Source of the DNA: Plantago elongata
Taxonomy: Eukaryota > Streptophyta > Magnoliopsida > Lamiales > Plantaginaceae
DNA length: 64,000 bases
Direction of reading: 5' to 3'
NCBI GenBank assembly: GCA_036897095.1
Contig: JAYMSP010000008.1
Coordinates: 62,001 to 126,000 of the forward strand
In this document: in pieces, positions 36,894-48,890 of the stretch
Layout of the letters: each line of letters begins with the position of its first letter
Numbering within the stretch: the stretch's first letter is position 1
Translations under genes and position numbers: made by a program
Notes under the pieces: model-generated
Told to the model about the DNA's origin: nothing
What the model saw: only the letters and a program-made list of their open reading frames with translations
The model's database searches: none

Positions 36894-39800
36894 TTAGGTG
36901 GGTTTCCGCATGTTACGTCCAGCTCTAATAACCTCATCCACGAGTAGTAGTTGAGAGGCAATCACCGGACTGCAAGACAATAGGTTTAATTTAAGCTACG
37001 GGCACGGACTAGGGAGAAACTTCAGCATAAATTGATTGCATTTCAACTACAGAACATGTAAGGGACAATGTACGGAAATAAACAGAGTATTATGCGATGA
37101 GCAGCCCTACGTACCCTGAGTTTACGAGTTGACGCTTAACGGAGTAATTGTCAAATATACCATCCATTACAGGGTCAACAGGTTCTCCAGTGTGTTGATT
37201 AAGCCCAACAACATTTCCCTTGTCGTGTTCTCCCTGCAAGTAGCATACCAATTTTAAGAAACCAAAATGAGCTTGGCTACAGTTGTGTTCTGTGTAAGCC
37301 CAAAAATAAAACATTCTACCAGATGAATGTACTGGAAATGATGCATACCGTGAGCTCAATAATCAGGTCTTGAGTATCAAGGCCACAGTTTTCGGCAAGA
37401 GTCTTCGGGATTGCAAGAAGTGCATTGGCGAAAGCCTCCAGGCCAAGTTGAGCACGCTGCCCAAAAATTGCCAAACGCCACAAATAAAGAACAACACACC
37501 CCAAAAGAATGGTTTTTCCTATAAAAAAAAGTGTAATCCAATTAACATACCCCTTGGACAGTTTTCTTCACTTCATTCATTAGGTGTTGTCTGGCTGCCA
37601 CCTCAAAAGCCCCAGCACCCTGCAGATGTGAAGTAAAATTAACTCAGAATTACACACAATGCAATGTATGATCACTTCAGTGTATAATCCATAATCATGA
37701 GCATGAGGTCATGATGCACCAAAATAATTTCCATAAACCACACATGGTGTGCATGGTAAACAACAAATTTTGCGATGATCAGAACACACAAGTCATTCCC
37801 TAATGAAAAGGGTAGACCCCACATTAACTAAGCCTTATGATTACCATGTTTAAACGCTCAAACATTGTTACAACCATAAGCGTTCAGTGAACTCACCAAT
37901 ACAACAGCTTCATCTTCAAGGGTATTTTTCACGGACCTTAAACCATCACGAATGGCATCCTTAATTTGAGCAATTGTATGATCATTTGGTCCTAACACAG
38001 GTAAAGAAAAACATGAGAAAGTATGCATGACCTTTTTTTTACTGTCTACTGTTATAAACATTGTAGCAGAATCAAACAGACAAAATGTATCATCATACGA
38101 GTGAATTATTTTTATGAGGAACTAAAATAACCTTTAATTAGGATGGTGCATGATGAAGGATTTTTCACATTTTCAACAAATGTATACTTCTCTTCTCCGA
38201 GTACATGTTCATAGACCTTTCCAGCCCATCCAAGGCAGTCAGGGGTCAGGTCATCCACTGAATTGACAGCTTCTCCGCCACATGCCAAAACCAATCGCTC
38301 CATATTTCTCCTCTTTGCTCTTCGCAGGGCAATGATCTACAATCCACCAATGAGATTTGAGATCATTAAGTGTGAAGGGATGCAAGTAGAAAGATGCGGG
38401 TAATCATAAAAGATTCACTATATGCAAAAACGATCTTATATATGGATAGGATCGGAGGACAACACATAAGTATAACCTAAGTATCATTATTGGTTAAAGC
38501 AAATGGAGACTTACTCCTTCTCGGGCAAGGAGATCCAACGACGGAGGATCAATTCCCTTTTGATTGATGACAACAAAGTTGGAATCGCTCCCAGCACACA
38601 CCTAAAAATAACTCAAATGATCAATTTGAGCATGAGAAATGTAAACAAGAACACACTACAATAAAGAAGCAATCAGCAATAGGTTTAATCAACAAACACC
38701 TTGTTTTTTAGATCAATGATCTTTTGAACTCTTTCATCCACGCCTCGTCTTTCGGCTGATATCATCGCTTCTCTCTGTTCTGCGTTTGAGTAGAAAAAGC
38801 CTGCATTGATTTCGCTGCACATTAATAATGTCAGTCCTACAGTGTGGTCTTCCAGTAGTGTCAAATTAGCAAAGTTCAAAGTGTCCAACTGTTACCTTTT
38901 CTCATACTCCAGAGATACATTACTTGTCAAGATATAGCAATTCTCTGCATGGCGTTTCATATCGGGATGCCTTGAACCATGGTCAAGAACAAGACCTTCA
39001 ATCTGGAAACAACAGAATGGCACTGTGTCAATAACAAAGGAGACACATCATCAAAGTGGCCAGGCCACCATGAACATAATTAGGAAGTCAAAACCAACAA
39101 AATTCAAAGAGAATGCACCCAACTTAAGCAGAAGCATATTTATGCTTTCATTACTCTAGTCTTCTGTAAAATTTCTTCCTATTAACCGTTGCGCGTGAAA
39201 TCCAAAAGTCATTTATTTAATAGAAGAAGTTCCTAAAACTGAATGTGCATTTTTCTTAAGAGTAGCATCTTGAATAACACAAGCCAATATTACAGCTCAG
39301 AAAAATTTACTCAGCGGATTGTGCATATGAAATCAAATTGAGAGCTTGAAACCAGCATAAGTTATCAGAGTGAAATACCAGACGGGTGTCAACATCAAAC
39401 TTGTGGCGCATGTGCATTATCTCAACCATGAACAGATCAATAGACTCTTCCGGCTTACGAATGCATAGTACCTAGAACATCACAGGTAAAAACCAGTTAC
39501 ATAGTTGCGCTCATATATACTGCTCTTGATCTCTTGACAGCTTCAATAAAAGTCACCGTGACACACATCATATGCACAAATCAACTGCTAACAAAAAAAC
39601 TTGGGTACATAGAAACTCTGTACAATAATATCGCTGGGTATTCTCATAAAGAGTTTATTTACATGTTGGTACCGTGAATCATTTTTACAATAACAGGATC
39701 ACTCCTTATTTTCTTTACAGTGATTCTTTTAGGGGCGGTTCTATTGTATATCAAATAGTCACTCACAGCGTTTACAACAATTTTAGTTAGCTGATCTGCC

Positions 39801-41071
39801 AATGCCTCGTACAACTGCATATGAGAAAAAACGCAAAATAGTCAAGCACAACTGATGAGATAAACATATACTCCAACTGATAGATAAAATAACTGAACAG
39901 ATGGAAACCTTAGTCCTAAGTGTTGTCCTTGCCACCATCTCCAGAATCTCTTTATCTGGTTCATCACCCATCACCACAGAAGTCTTGAATTTCTCAAGAA
40001 ATTGGAGTGTTGCTCTTTTAGCTATTTCAAACCCATCAACTAGAACACGTGGATGAGCTCCTGTAGATATAAATTTCCCTTTCAATGTGCAATTCACAAT
40101 AGTATACAGGAAGAAACACAATCACAATTTTCAGAAGGGATACCAAAACATACAGACTCACCGACTTTGAAGTGAGAACAGGATGCACAATATTGCAACC
40201 ACTAACAAACCTCTGCAAGAAATACAACAATTAGTTACCTTCATCTATGTATCGTTCTGACTGTTTCATTAGCTCTCCAATAAAGAGAACAGTTGAAGTA
40301 GTACCATCTCCACTTGTATCATCCTGGGCAACAGCAGTTCTCGCAATCATGATAGCTGTAGGGTTCTGGATTTGCTGTTTCATTAAACAAAATCATTGGA
40401 TAAGTGTAAATCCATACCATGGGATCCTTTTCTGTACACAGATTCCAGTATAATACGCAAATGCTAAAACACGATATTTGTGCACAGATTGACCCTTTGC
40501 AGCTGAGTTACATCACTGAACATTAAACTTACTACACCATTGTATCTCCTATCCCATCTGAAGTTCCGATTATACTAGAGCTACATTATGCGAACCGGTA
40601 ACTGAAAGGAAACATACGACATGCAGCTCATTCAATTATCTCGACTAAAAGTCTATCAAGGTAAACACTAGATAGCAATAACGTCAATTAGCAATACTAA
40701 AAACCATCTCAGAAATACTGATTCGATCACATTTAAAGTAAAAGCAACAACAGCACAAAAGCGAAATCGATGATTGAATTCAATAAACAGACCATCTCTT
40801 TCAAAAGAGTGTTTCCGTCCTTGGTAAGCTTAATGTCACCAGCTCCACCAACAAGCCTGTCACAGCAAACACATCATATTATCAGCTAACAGTTCGAAAC
40901 AGGACAAATCAACCAAATGATGATGCTATATTGGTACATTTTGATGGTTCCTTTGGGTCCGAGATTGCTCTTGAGTACATCTTGAAGGCCCTTAGCTGCG
41001 TTGATGTTCATGTGAAGCGCATTGTTCTTGTTGAGCACTTCAGCGTTCGGATTCAACATCCTGATCGACAT
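36894..41071 (-). CDS. CCT6: T-complex protein 1 subunit zeta (CCT6), chaperonin
   Basis: Fifteen exons, high to low: 41071-40938, 40856-40793, 40374-40239, 40060-39909, 39814-39767, 39471-39379, 39002-38896, 38814-38700, 38601-38515, 38336-38132, 37991-37897, 37619-37551, 37456-37349, 37233-37115, 36969-36894. The product is 535 residues, exactly the usual length. Group II chaperonin motifs are intact: KSNLGPKGT near the N-terminus, GDGTTS (88-93) in the ATP site, [13 protein letters not shown] in the apical domain and [13 protein letters not shown] in the equatorial domain. It ends [14 protein letters not shown]. As one of eight subunits of the cytosolic TRiC/CCT ring it folds actin, tubulin and other proteins using [16 protein letters not shown] is chosen as the start by family comparison; an in-frame ATG lies 33 bases upstream. 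Confidence 0.97.
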
Positions 41072-41510
41072 TTTAATGGAGATTATGTGATCTCTGAAGA
41101 TCAAGGAACTAGGTTTTGAAAGTTGGTAGATAGATCGAAGTGATGGAGAAGAGAGTATGAGGGAAGCGCGAGAATTGAGTTTTAGGGCTTCTTCGAACCG
41201 ATTTTGAACGGACTTCGGACCGGTTTATTCGTGGTAGTTCCCCTAGAAATCGAAACTAAAAATGTAGGTTTTTAGTTTTCTGTGATCGAGTTTAAAACTA
41301 TAGGGTTTATTAGATCTCCTGGAAATCAATTGTGATTTGAGAGTTGGTAGAGATTAAGGGGTGGAGTAACATACGATTCAAGTGTGTTTTATCCCAATTT
41401 TAATTAAATTTAGACAAAATTTATATTTATTTTGACATTTTAATTGATGCATTTTAATTGTCATTTTAATTTGATAACAATAACTAAAAATACAATCTAT
41501 ATAAAAACCT

Positions 41511-41715
41511 ACAAACATCAAATCTTATTTACACCAATCATTTATCTCTTACACAACATATATAATAAATCTATAAACTAACACATCTTACTTATATCAA
41601 TTATTTATCTTTTACACAACCTACATAATAAACTTAAAAAACCATCACATCATACTCACACCAATCATTTAGCTCTTACACAAATTATATAACAAATCTA
41701 CAATACTTTACACCA
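41511..41715 (+). repeat. Degenerate tandem repeat, about 62-bp unit
   Basis: Three successive units share the pattern (A)CATCA/ACATCTTA…ACACCAATCATTTATCTCTTACACAA…TATATAATAAATCTA with substitutions and small gaps. This is an old tandem amplification in AT-rich, non-coding DNA upstream of the CCT zeta start. Confidence 0.65.
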
Positions 41716-43412
41716 TTATAATTCTATATTAAATATTAATTTAAAAATTCCACTACAATGTGATAACTATTCACCAATTTTAATTTCAATTATATCACAA
41801 ATCGTCATTAAGGTTGCCAAATGATGCAAGAGAGGGAGAGAATGAGGTGAGAAGAATGGAGGTGTTCACCGTATGTTTGGAAAAAAATTCAAGCAAGAGC
41901 GTAGTTTTTATTTGTTAATTATAACATTATATTTCTTTAATTGTGATCAATTTCTATTTTTAGTAACGCTAATAGTAGTGCAACTCAATACGAATGCACT
42001 ATTAACAACCATAACAAAAACATCTCATTTTTTAACTTTAATATTCATGTTCTAAATATTTCAATCGATAAATTCAGAGATGCACGAATTAGGACGTAGG
42101 ACGTAGTACGAGCAATCCCTCCATTTTTTCAAGTGAAAGTAATATTATGATATGTAAGAGTGACCACTAACAATTGTAGGCTGGTGGTGATTAGTTTGAG
42201 CATACAATCTCTCCATCTTTGCTAGAAAAGTATCGATTCTATCACCATTTCACTTTTGAGCATACAATCTCCTCAACCAAATCCTTGCAATCACATCACT
42301 CTCGGAATATACCTTAGGTACTAGTATTCCACATGTAGACGAGTAACTAGTTAATTCCTACTATAAGAAACTATATGAAGCACCTTCAAATTTTAGTACT
42401 GTCGTGGAACATTATTGACCACAAGGTCTAATATATCTGGCCTGGTAAATATATTCGAATCAGAGTAATATTTCGTTACGTATTCTAGAAGGATAATGAT
42501 ATGTATCAACAACCATAATAGCAGTGCAGTATTTATTGGAAAGGGAGTAGGAATATTTAAGTTTGCTATTTGGTTAAGTAGTTGGTTGGTGTGCATTCAT
42601 TCAGTTGTACTTGTACATGTAAGTGAACATTTCATTAGACCACGAGAAAGCCATATAATACAGATGTCATGGGATATTTACGTGTCAATCTGGGAAACCA
42701 GCCTTAGTTTAGAGGCAAACGGGAATTGTGGCTGAAACTGCTACTTGGTTTGGTCACATCTACAAAGTCAACTCACGCGTGTGGTAACATTTTATCGTAG
42801 TTCAATTGGTTAGTTTGAGATATCACAATGCGAGTTTTTGTAATTCGGGATACAATGATCAAGTGCGGATTTGTGTTCATATATGCTAGTTTATGTAACG
42901 AAACTGACTTAGGATAGTTCGGACAAAAAAATACAGGAGAAACAAACAACAGAGGTTCTTTGAATTGGGTAGGAAATGGACTAATAAGGACTAAGCAAAA
43001 TTCGGTAAGAAATAAAAATGGTGAATTTTCCAAAAATCATCAGTGGTAGGTAATTAAGCACTATAGTGATTCATTGACTTCACAGCTTGGAAAGAGATAA
43101 TAACGGCTGCATTTATATAGACAATTCAATGCTGCTGACCTTTCTATACCACTAGAACTAATTAAATTAATACGATTTTTATCTCGAACACAACTTTACA
43201 TTGAACTGAACACGAATTTTACATGTAAACTATATAAATAACTTCAACTTGAATGAATAATATAGAGTTAGATTGAGCATAGTACTAGTAGGGACATCTT
43301 GATCTTAGTCTTAAATTTTAAGTATGAAAAGTTAAAATTGAAACAGATAAAAAATGATAAGGTTAATTAAGATTGAGACGGATATGGTGTAATAGTGATG
43401 TCTGCCCATTGA

Positions 43413-43530
43413 TCCTGTTTGTTATACCGGAGCGGCCACCTCCCTGTTCAAATCGAACCTTTTATACTCAAAAAATTCAATTTCAACTGAAAAAAGTTCA
43501 CTCAAATTATATACAAATCGGTTAAATAGC
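43413..43530 (+). mobile_element. Single arm of a Harbinger-like MITE
   Basis: CCTGTTTGTTATACCGGAGCGG…TTCAAATCGAACCTTTTATAC…TTCAATTTCAACTGAAAAAA matches the left arm of the element at 29163-29464. The other arm is missing. It lies directly upstream of the PSY gene TATA box, so it may be part of that promoter. Confidence 0.6.
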
Positions 43531-43550
43531 ATTACCAGCACCACTTTTTG

Positions 43551-43562
43551 TCTATATATATC
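43551..43562 (+). promoter_or_regulatory. Candidate TATA box of the PSY peptide gene
   Basis: TCTATATATATC lies 176 bases before the ATG at 43738 and just downstream of a MITE arm. Position and sequence fit a plant TATA box with a leader of roughly 140 bases. Confidence 0.45.
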
Positions 43563-43690
43563 TCCACTTCACATTTTCAATGCCTAAAATAATATTCATA
43601 TCTATCTCTTCTCTTGCTCATAACTCTTCACTTGCTGCCTGTATTGACACCAACTATTCCATCACAAGTCTGATAGAAAGAAAAGAATCA

Positions 43691-43725
43691 CATACATACA
43701 TACATACATACATACATACATACAT
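43691..43725 (+). repeat. (CATA)n microsatellite in the 5' UTR
   Basis: About eight to nine CATA units sit 13-47 bases before the start codon of the peptide gene. The tract is almost certainly in the transcribed leader and likely to vary in length. Confidence 0.9.
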
Positions 43726-43737
43726 GTCCAGAACAAG

Positions 43738-44621
43738 ATGAACTACAAGAATTCTGTTTTGCTGTTCATGCTGCTGCTCCTGTTTGCTTTCTCCTCTGTT
43801 CCACCAATCACTGCTGTTCCTTCTTCAAGTAAATCATTTGCCTTTTCTTGGTGCTTCATGTCTGTGATAAGTTACTAGTACAAGAACTGATATGTTGTGG
43901 TTTATTGCAGGAAGCATAAGAGCAGTCAACAGACATCTGTATTTAGATCAGGTTATGGTACTGTTCCATTCTCTCTATACTCTTGTCTGATTTGCAACTT
44001 TTACAGGCTTAAACTCTTCTTTTTCTTGTTTCTCCTTGAATGTTTAATGCGTGCATATAGTTATGGATCTCTATTGCTCTAGGAAATTTGCATAAAGTCT
44101 CAATTTTGATGAAACCAATGGTAGTCTAGTCTGGTAGACTTTTCTTTAGTTTGGTAAGTGGTTGTTCAACTTTTTTCAAGTGCTAAAAGATTTTTCTGAA
44201 TTTGAGATCAAATGTTCAAGTTAAGAGATCAATTGGGTAATATGTGTCGGTTTATTAGATGCCAGGGGGATTAAGCACGGAAACACACTACCGGGTGGGT
44301 CCCACACACTCCGATAGTGGTTATCCCGGGTGTTTCCGATAGGGGTTGCCCTTCGGTATCTGGAAAACAGTGTTTGATACATTTGTAGATGTGTGTTTGC
44401 ACCTTTCTTCTATAGGTACAAGTAAGATGCTTGTATAGTATGTTATCTTCAATGCACTTTTTAAGTTTCTCTTCATTCCTGGTGCATGTGTGGGCAGAAG
44501 AAGTATATATAACTTGATTTGGTGAATGCAGATAAAAGGGAGAGTGGAGATGGAAATACAAGATTACGAAGGAACGGGTGCGAATAATCACCACGACCCG
44601 AGCCCGCCTGGAAGATCTTAG
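43738..44621 (+). CDS. PSY-type tyrosine-sulfated peptide hormone precursor
   Basis: Three exons, 43738-43828, 43911-43951 and 44532-44621, give a 73-residue precursor. Residues 1-26 are a signal peptide (MNYKNSVLLFMLLLLFAFSS…, cleavage likely after PPITA). The C-terminal 19 residues, DYEGTGANNHHDPSPPGRS, align with the mature PSY1 glycopeptide DYGDPSANPKHDPGVPPS: Asp-Tyr for sulfation by TPST, a central G/S-A-N, H-D-P, then prolines for hydroxylation and arabinosylation. An acidic run (EMEIQD) precedes the tyrosine, as TPST substrates require. PSY peptides are secreted growth and stress regulators perceived by leucine-rich receptor kinases (PSYRs). The short middle exon and 580-bp second intron are supported by phase and by an intact reading frame. 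It could belong to a subgroup other than PSY1. Confidence 0.83.
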
Positions 44622-45279
44622 ACTTGGATTGCATTACAAGGCTGCTGTATTTCTTCAAATAATCCAAGTGTAGTTCAAGTTCATTATACTAGTCTGTACC
44701 CAAAATCGCATATACTACCCTTTGTGTTATGGTTTAGACCTGTGGTAAGCAAAACAGTGCCTTATTTTATGATAGCGGTACTCTTATAGTTCATCAATAA
44801 TATGGCACAAGTATTTACGCACGAAGCAAAGATTATTAACAACACAACTGACAAAAATTGAACAAAATTGATGTTATATAATTTGAAAACTAATTCTAAA
44901 GAGGATGGTGAGTAGCTAAGTTCTCAATCGTTGTGAATGACTAAAGCGAAATACTACTACTCTCTTCCGAATGATAAACACGAAAACATGACCACAAGAT
45001 ATATACTGACATTATCTAGTAGCATGAACACAAAACTGGTGCAATCTAAGAGGTCCATTGCAACGAGTACCACGGTAATCCCTGTCATGGATGGAACTCC
45101 CTTTGTTTCATTTCATGTCGCAAAATTTCTGAGATCACATTCCCAGATCACTGCCGTCGCGTGATGCCCCTAATACGTAAACAAAACAAAATTTGCAGTA
45201 ATGTTTTTATGTGAAAATGTTTACAAGTAGTTTCGTAATATATAGTTGTGTATATTAGCGAAAGTGAGATTTTTTTTAC
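44622..45279. other. Convergent spacer, PSY and Mpv17/PMP22 3' ends
   Basis: The PSY gene (+) and the Mpv17/PMP22 gene (-) converge, so both 3' UTRs lie here. No coding signal was recognised. Confidence 0.6.
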
Positions 45280-47537
45280 CTATTTTGGAACAACTTCTTT
45301 GTGAGCTTTGTATGAAAGGATTACGTTCCATATCAAGGAAACAAAGTTGGCTGCAAGGACCTAAAAACAAGACAATGCAGATGAATTGAAGTCAATTGCC
45401 TGTTTACTTGTTTTAAGTTCAGTGTAGTAGGATTCTGGTATTCAAGAATGATAATGGCATCTAGAACCAAACCTGAAATTGCTGAGGCACAAATCGGAAG
45501 TTGAGGAACTGGAAAGGTAACCAGAGGTACCAGTTTGCAACAACTGATGAAAACCACTCCTATAAAATAAAGTTTTAAACTACTTGAGAAATTTTCGAAA
45601 AGTACAACTCAATTTGTCTCCAGGGACCAGGATTACAAGAGTTTATGAAATTAAGTAAAAGTGACAAGATCAGCTGTAAGAAACCTGTTTTAGCTTTGGG
45701 ATGACATCTGATGGCCTTCCCTCGAGTGTTACCAATGCGGACAAGAAAACACCAATAAATGCGGGAGCGAAAAGAAACTGCATGAGAAAGGTCAAAAATC
45801 AATTATAGGCATACCTTGAGAATTTGCATAAGAATTTAGCAAGTGATGAAGGTTTATATTGGGGGGAAATGGAAACAGAAAATGTAACCAGCGGACAAAA
45901 CACTTTACCTGATCAAGGAGAAGCCGCATGACAGCACCAGAAGCTCCACCGGTGGTGACCAGCTTACTCAAATACAAGTACCTACGTAATGAAAGAACCC
46001 AAGTTAAGTCCACCAAAGAGCAAAATAAGTAATCGGAAAAGGCATACATGACAGTTCCAGTGATATTAAATGAACTTCTCCTAGTAAACTCCATCATCTG
46101 AGCTGTAAGAAGAACGATTAAATCATCTACAACAAGAATTTGTAGAATTTCGGTCTAAAACATACATTTGACCTTTAAGTCAGACAGTAAGAGAGCAGCT
46201 CTCTGAAACTTGAAACCACACTACAGTTTGAACTACAAATGTAAAGAAAAATGTGACTGAAACAACAGTAGATAATAAGAATGTTTCTCACCATTTTCGT
46301 TTGCATGGAAATAATAGACAGGACATTCAGAGAATTACCAGGTATGCAAGCTTGGACCCACCAAAACTAGCCCCAACAGTGTGAAACTACATGTCCTCTG
46401 CAAGTCTAGAGATGGAGCTTTATCAATTGTAACCTGGGGGAACAGATTCCAAATTGAAACGAATCAATAAAAGAACAAGTTCCGGTTAACACAAAGGAGA
46501 TAAAGCCTTATAAAGTGCTTCCAAGGCATTCATGTACGTTACCTGACAGACGACGTCACCAATCAGAGTTAACAATGCCGCTGTGATTGATTTCGTCCTC
46601 ACAGGGTACTTGGCAAGAAGAGACAAGTACCTGCATAGAAATTAGATGAAGTTTCTTAGCAATCAGAGTGACAAAGCAAAAGGATGGCTTTTTCTGTAAC
46701 AGACATCTAACTTATGTGCAAAGAATCATAACAATGCTTTTGGTCTATTACTTTTACCATGCAATTTTTCCCTCCAGGTGGTTAAGCAGTTAAAAGGCCA
46801 CAACTTTTACAATTATAGCTTGAACTGTTCGTATTGAAGCAAGCAACACAAATGATTTACATAATTCGACTCTAGATACACATTTCCCATGTTCAAAGTT
46901 CAAACACCAGCTTCCCTCTCCCTCCACACCGCGAAGAACTACACTTAAAAATCGGAACCTTTGCATGTTTACAACTTTTCGCTTATACAGTACACCGAAT
47001 ATACAGAAGTAAAGTTTGATACATGTATTAATTACTATCAAGTACATCTCATTCTAGTACCAATTCCAGCTCACAACACAAAAATTAAAACACACACACT
47101 GTACCATTTCTCAAATAAGCAAAAGTGCAAAGCATAACATACAAGAACAAAACAAAACCAACACAAAGTACCAAAAAGACTGAAACTTTACCAAAAAGGT
47201 AGAAACTTTACCAAGCAACAAACGACCAACTACTCCCACCACTCCCACTACCTTCCCCGCCACCTCCTCCGGACCCACCACGAGCTCCGCCACCGGAACC
47301 ACCACCACCACCGCTCGACACACGCAGCGAACGAGACCCCAATTGGCGAAACCCGAGCTGAGGATTACCAAGAACTCGAAACCCATTTACAGAAGGCAGC
47401 GATAGTCGATTGCAAGAGGTGAGAGAGCTCTTAATTGGGTTAATGAAAACTGGGATTTTTTTTGGGGTGCGAGAAAAAGCTGCGAATCGGAGCAGAGCAT
47501 TGGATGATTTTCGAGCAGGGTTTGAAGCTAACATCAT
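45280..47537 (-). CDS. Mpv17/PMP22 family membrane protein
   Basis: Seven exons, high to low: 47537-47212, 46630-46543, 46433-46339, 45981-45909, 45777-45685, 45559-45473, 45360-45280; 280 residues. The first about 75 residues are basic and Ser-rich (MMLASNPARKSSNALLRFAAF…), like an organelle transit peptide. A Gly/Ser-rich linker follows. The last about 170 residues form the Mpv17/PMP22 domain: WYLSLLAKYPVRTKSITAAL, GDVVCQ, FTLLGLVLVGPSLHTWYLYL, GAVMRLLLDQFLFAPAFIGVF, then EWFSSVVANWYLWLPFQFLN FRFVPQ and a terminal basic KAHKEVVPK. Four hydrophobic segments are expected. Family members sit in peroxisomal, mitochondrial or plastid membranes and are proposed channels; the transit-like head favours mitochondria or plastids. 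A second ATG directly follows the first. Confidence 0.9.
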
Positions 47538-48890
47538 GAATTGATTGATTGATTGCTTGCTTCTGTAATTGATTGGGTTGTTTGTTCTTGTTCAAATGGA
47601 TGGATAATACTGGGATTTATACTAATTGAAGGGTGTCAGTCAGATACTCAGATGTTTATTGTCCCTTTGATGGCTTCAAGAAAGAGTGCGGGTTTTGACC
47701 ACTAGGGTTTTAGGGGTGAGCCAGTTGTCCGGTCGATGATAACCCGGCTCAACTAAGACCTTTCGTGACCTGCTTGATAAGATATTTGAGCTGAGATCGA
47801 TACTCACTTTGTTTATTTATCTAGCGAGTCGAGTTACAACCTCTCCAGAAAACTTGTTAGGCAATTGGTTTGGTGTATTGATGCGATATTTATATGTTGA
47901 CCGTTGTGTGATTGGTTGATAGTTTACAATTCGTTTCAATCGTATATATGTTGAATCGTTTAGTTTGAACATGATGACATTTTGAATAATTAAAGATTTT
48001 ATCATTGTAATTTGAGATTGTTTCATTGTTAAAGATATATTTTGTCAAGTGCGAGCTAAAACTGAACAACTTATTTGGGACGAAAATATAAGTATGAATA
48101 TAATGTAGACATTTATTCTCAAGCTAATGATGATTAGTCAAATCTTTTATTATGTTTCTCATTATTCAGTTAATATTGGGTCAAGTTTAATCATGATTAA
48201 ATTGAGGTGATCGCAAGTTTGGATGGAGACTCATATTATATTATCAACACATTTTTTTCATCTTCACAAGTGGTTTTTCGAAACATAAGATGACTGTCCC
48301 ATAACTAGAAGTAGTGCTAGTCGAGCTGAATATTTTAATACTCGATCTCGAACTCAACTCGTTAACAAAATGTGTAAAATATAACAAGCTCGAGCTCGAT
48401 TCGATAACGAAACGAGCAAGTCGAGCTGAGCCTCCCATAACAAACTAACTAGAAGTGTAAATGGCACCTGAGCCCAAATAAGACTAAGGCGATTTTCTCT
48501 AGCCTACAAATTCCTTTATCTTCCTGTTTCTTGCTTTATAATCAACTGTTTATATCTAAGTGAATTATTCCTTTTCTAGCATGATCCTCTTAAGGAAATT
48601 GATAGAAACACAATTCGACAAGGATTTGGATATTCTGGCTTATGTATAAACAAACATATTCAATTCAAGTTATTGTCGAAAAATAGTGTCTTTATTCAAT
48701 TGAGCTCTTGTATAACTAGAATTACGTTCATATTTGGGAAAAGTTCATATACATAGTACATACGCTTCTTACATTAGCTCATTGTCCCTTTTTCTCTTTA
48801 GACCAATAGCAGCTTGCTGTAATCTGCGGCAAGTAATCCTAGTTAGACTTCTGTAGTAAAATAGACCTAGTTTGGAGGAGCTTTTCGACG
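47538..48890. other. Divergent spacer between Mpv17/PMP22 and BRF1 genes
   Basis: The flanking genes run away from each other, so both promoters must lie here. The sequence is AT-rich. I saw no open frame with motifs and no clear repeats except a CTCGA-rich patch near 48310-48430. Confidence 0.55.

Larger units (their letters stand above)
41072..43737. other. Spacer between CCT zeta and the PSY peptide gene
   Basis: Contains the CCT zeta promoter to the left and the PSY promoter to the right. A tandem set of short related units (ACACAA…ATATAATAAAT, CATCTTACTTATATCAAT and similar) spans about 41510-41720. One arm of the Harbinger-like MITE lies at 43413-43530. Nothing coding is recognised. 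Confidence 0.6.

Noticed and set aside
43691-43725. CRISPR-like or satellite array
   Set aside because: It is a simple (CATA)n microsatellite; no repeat-spacer pattern exists anywhere in the window.
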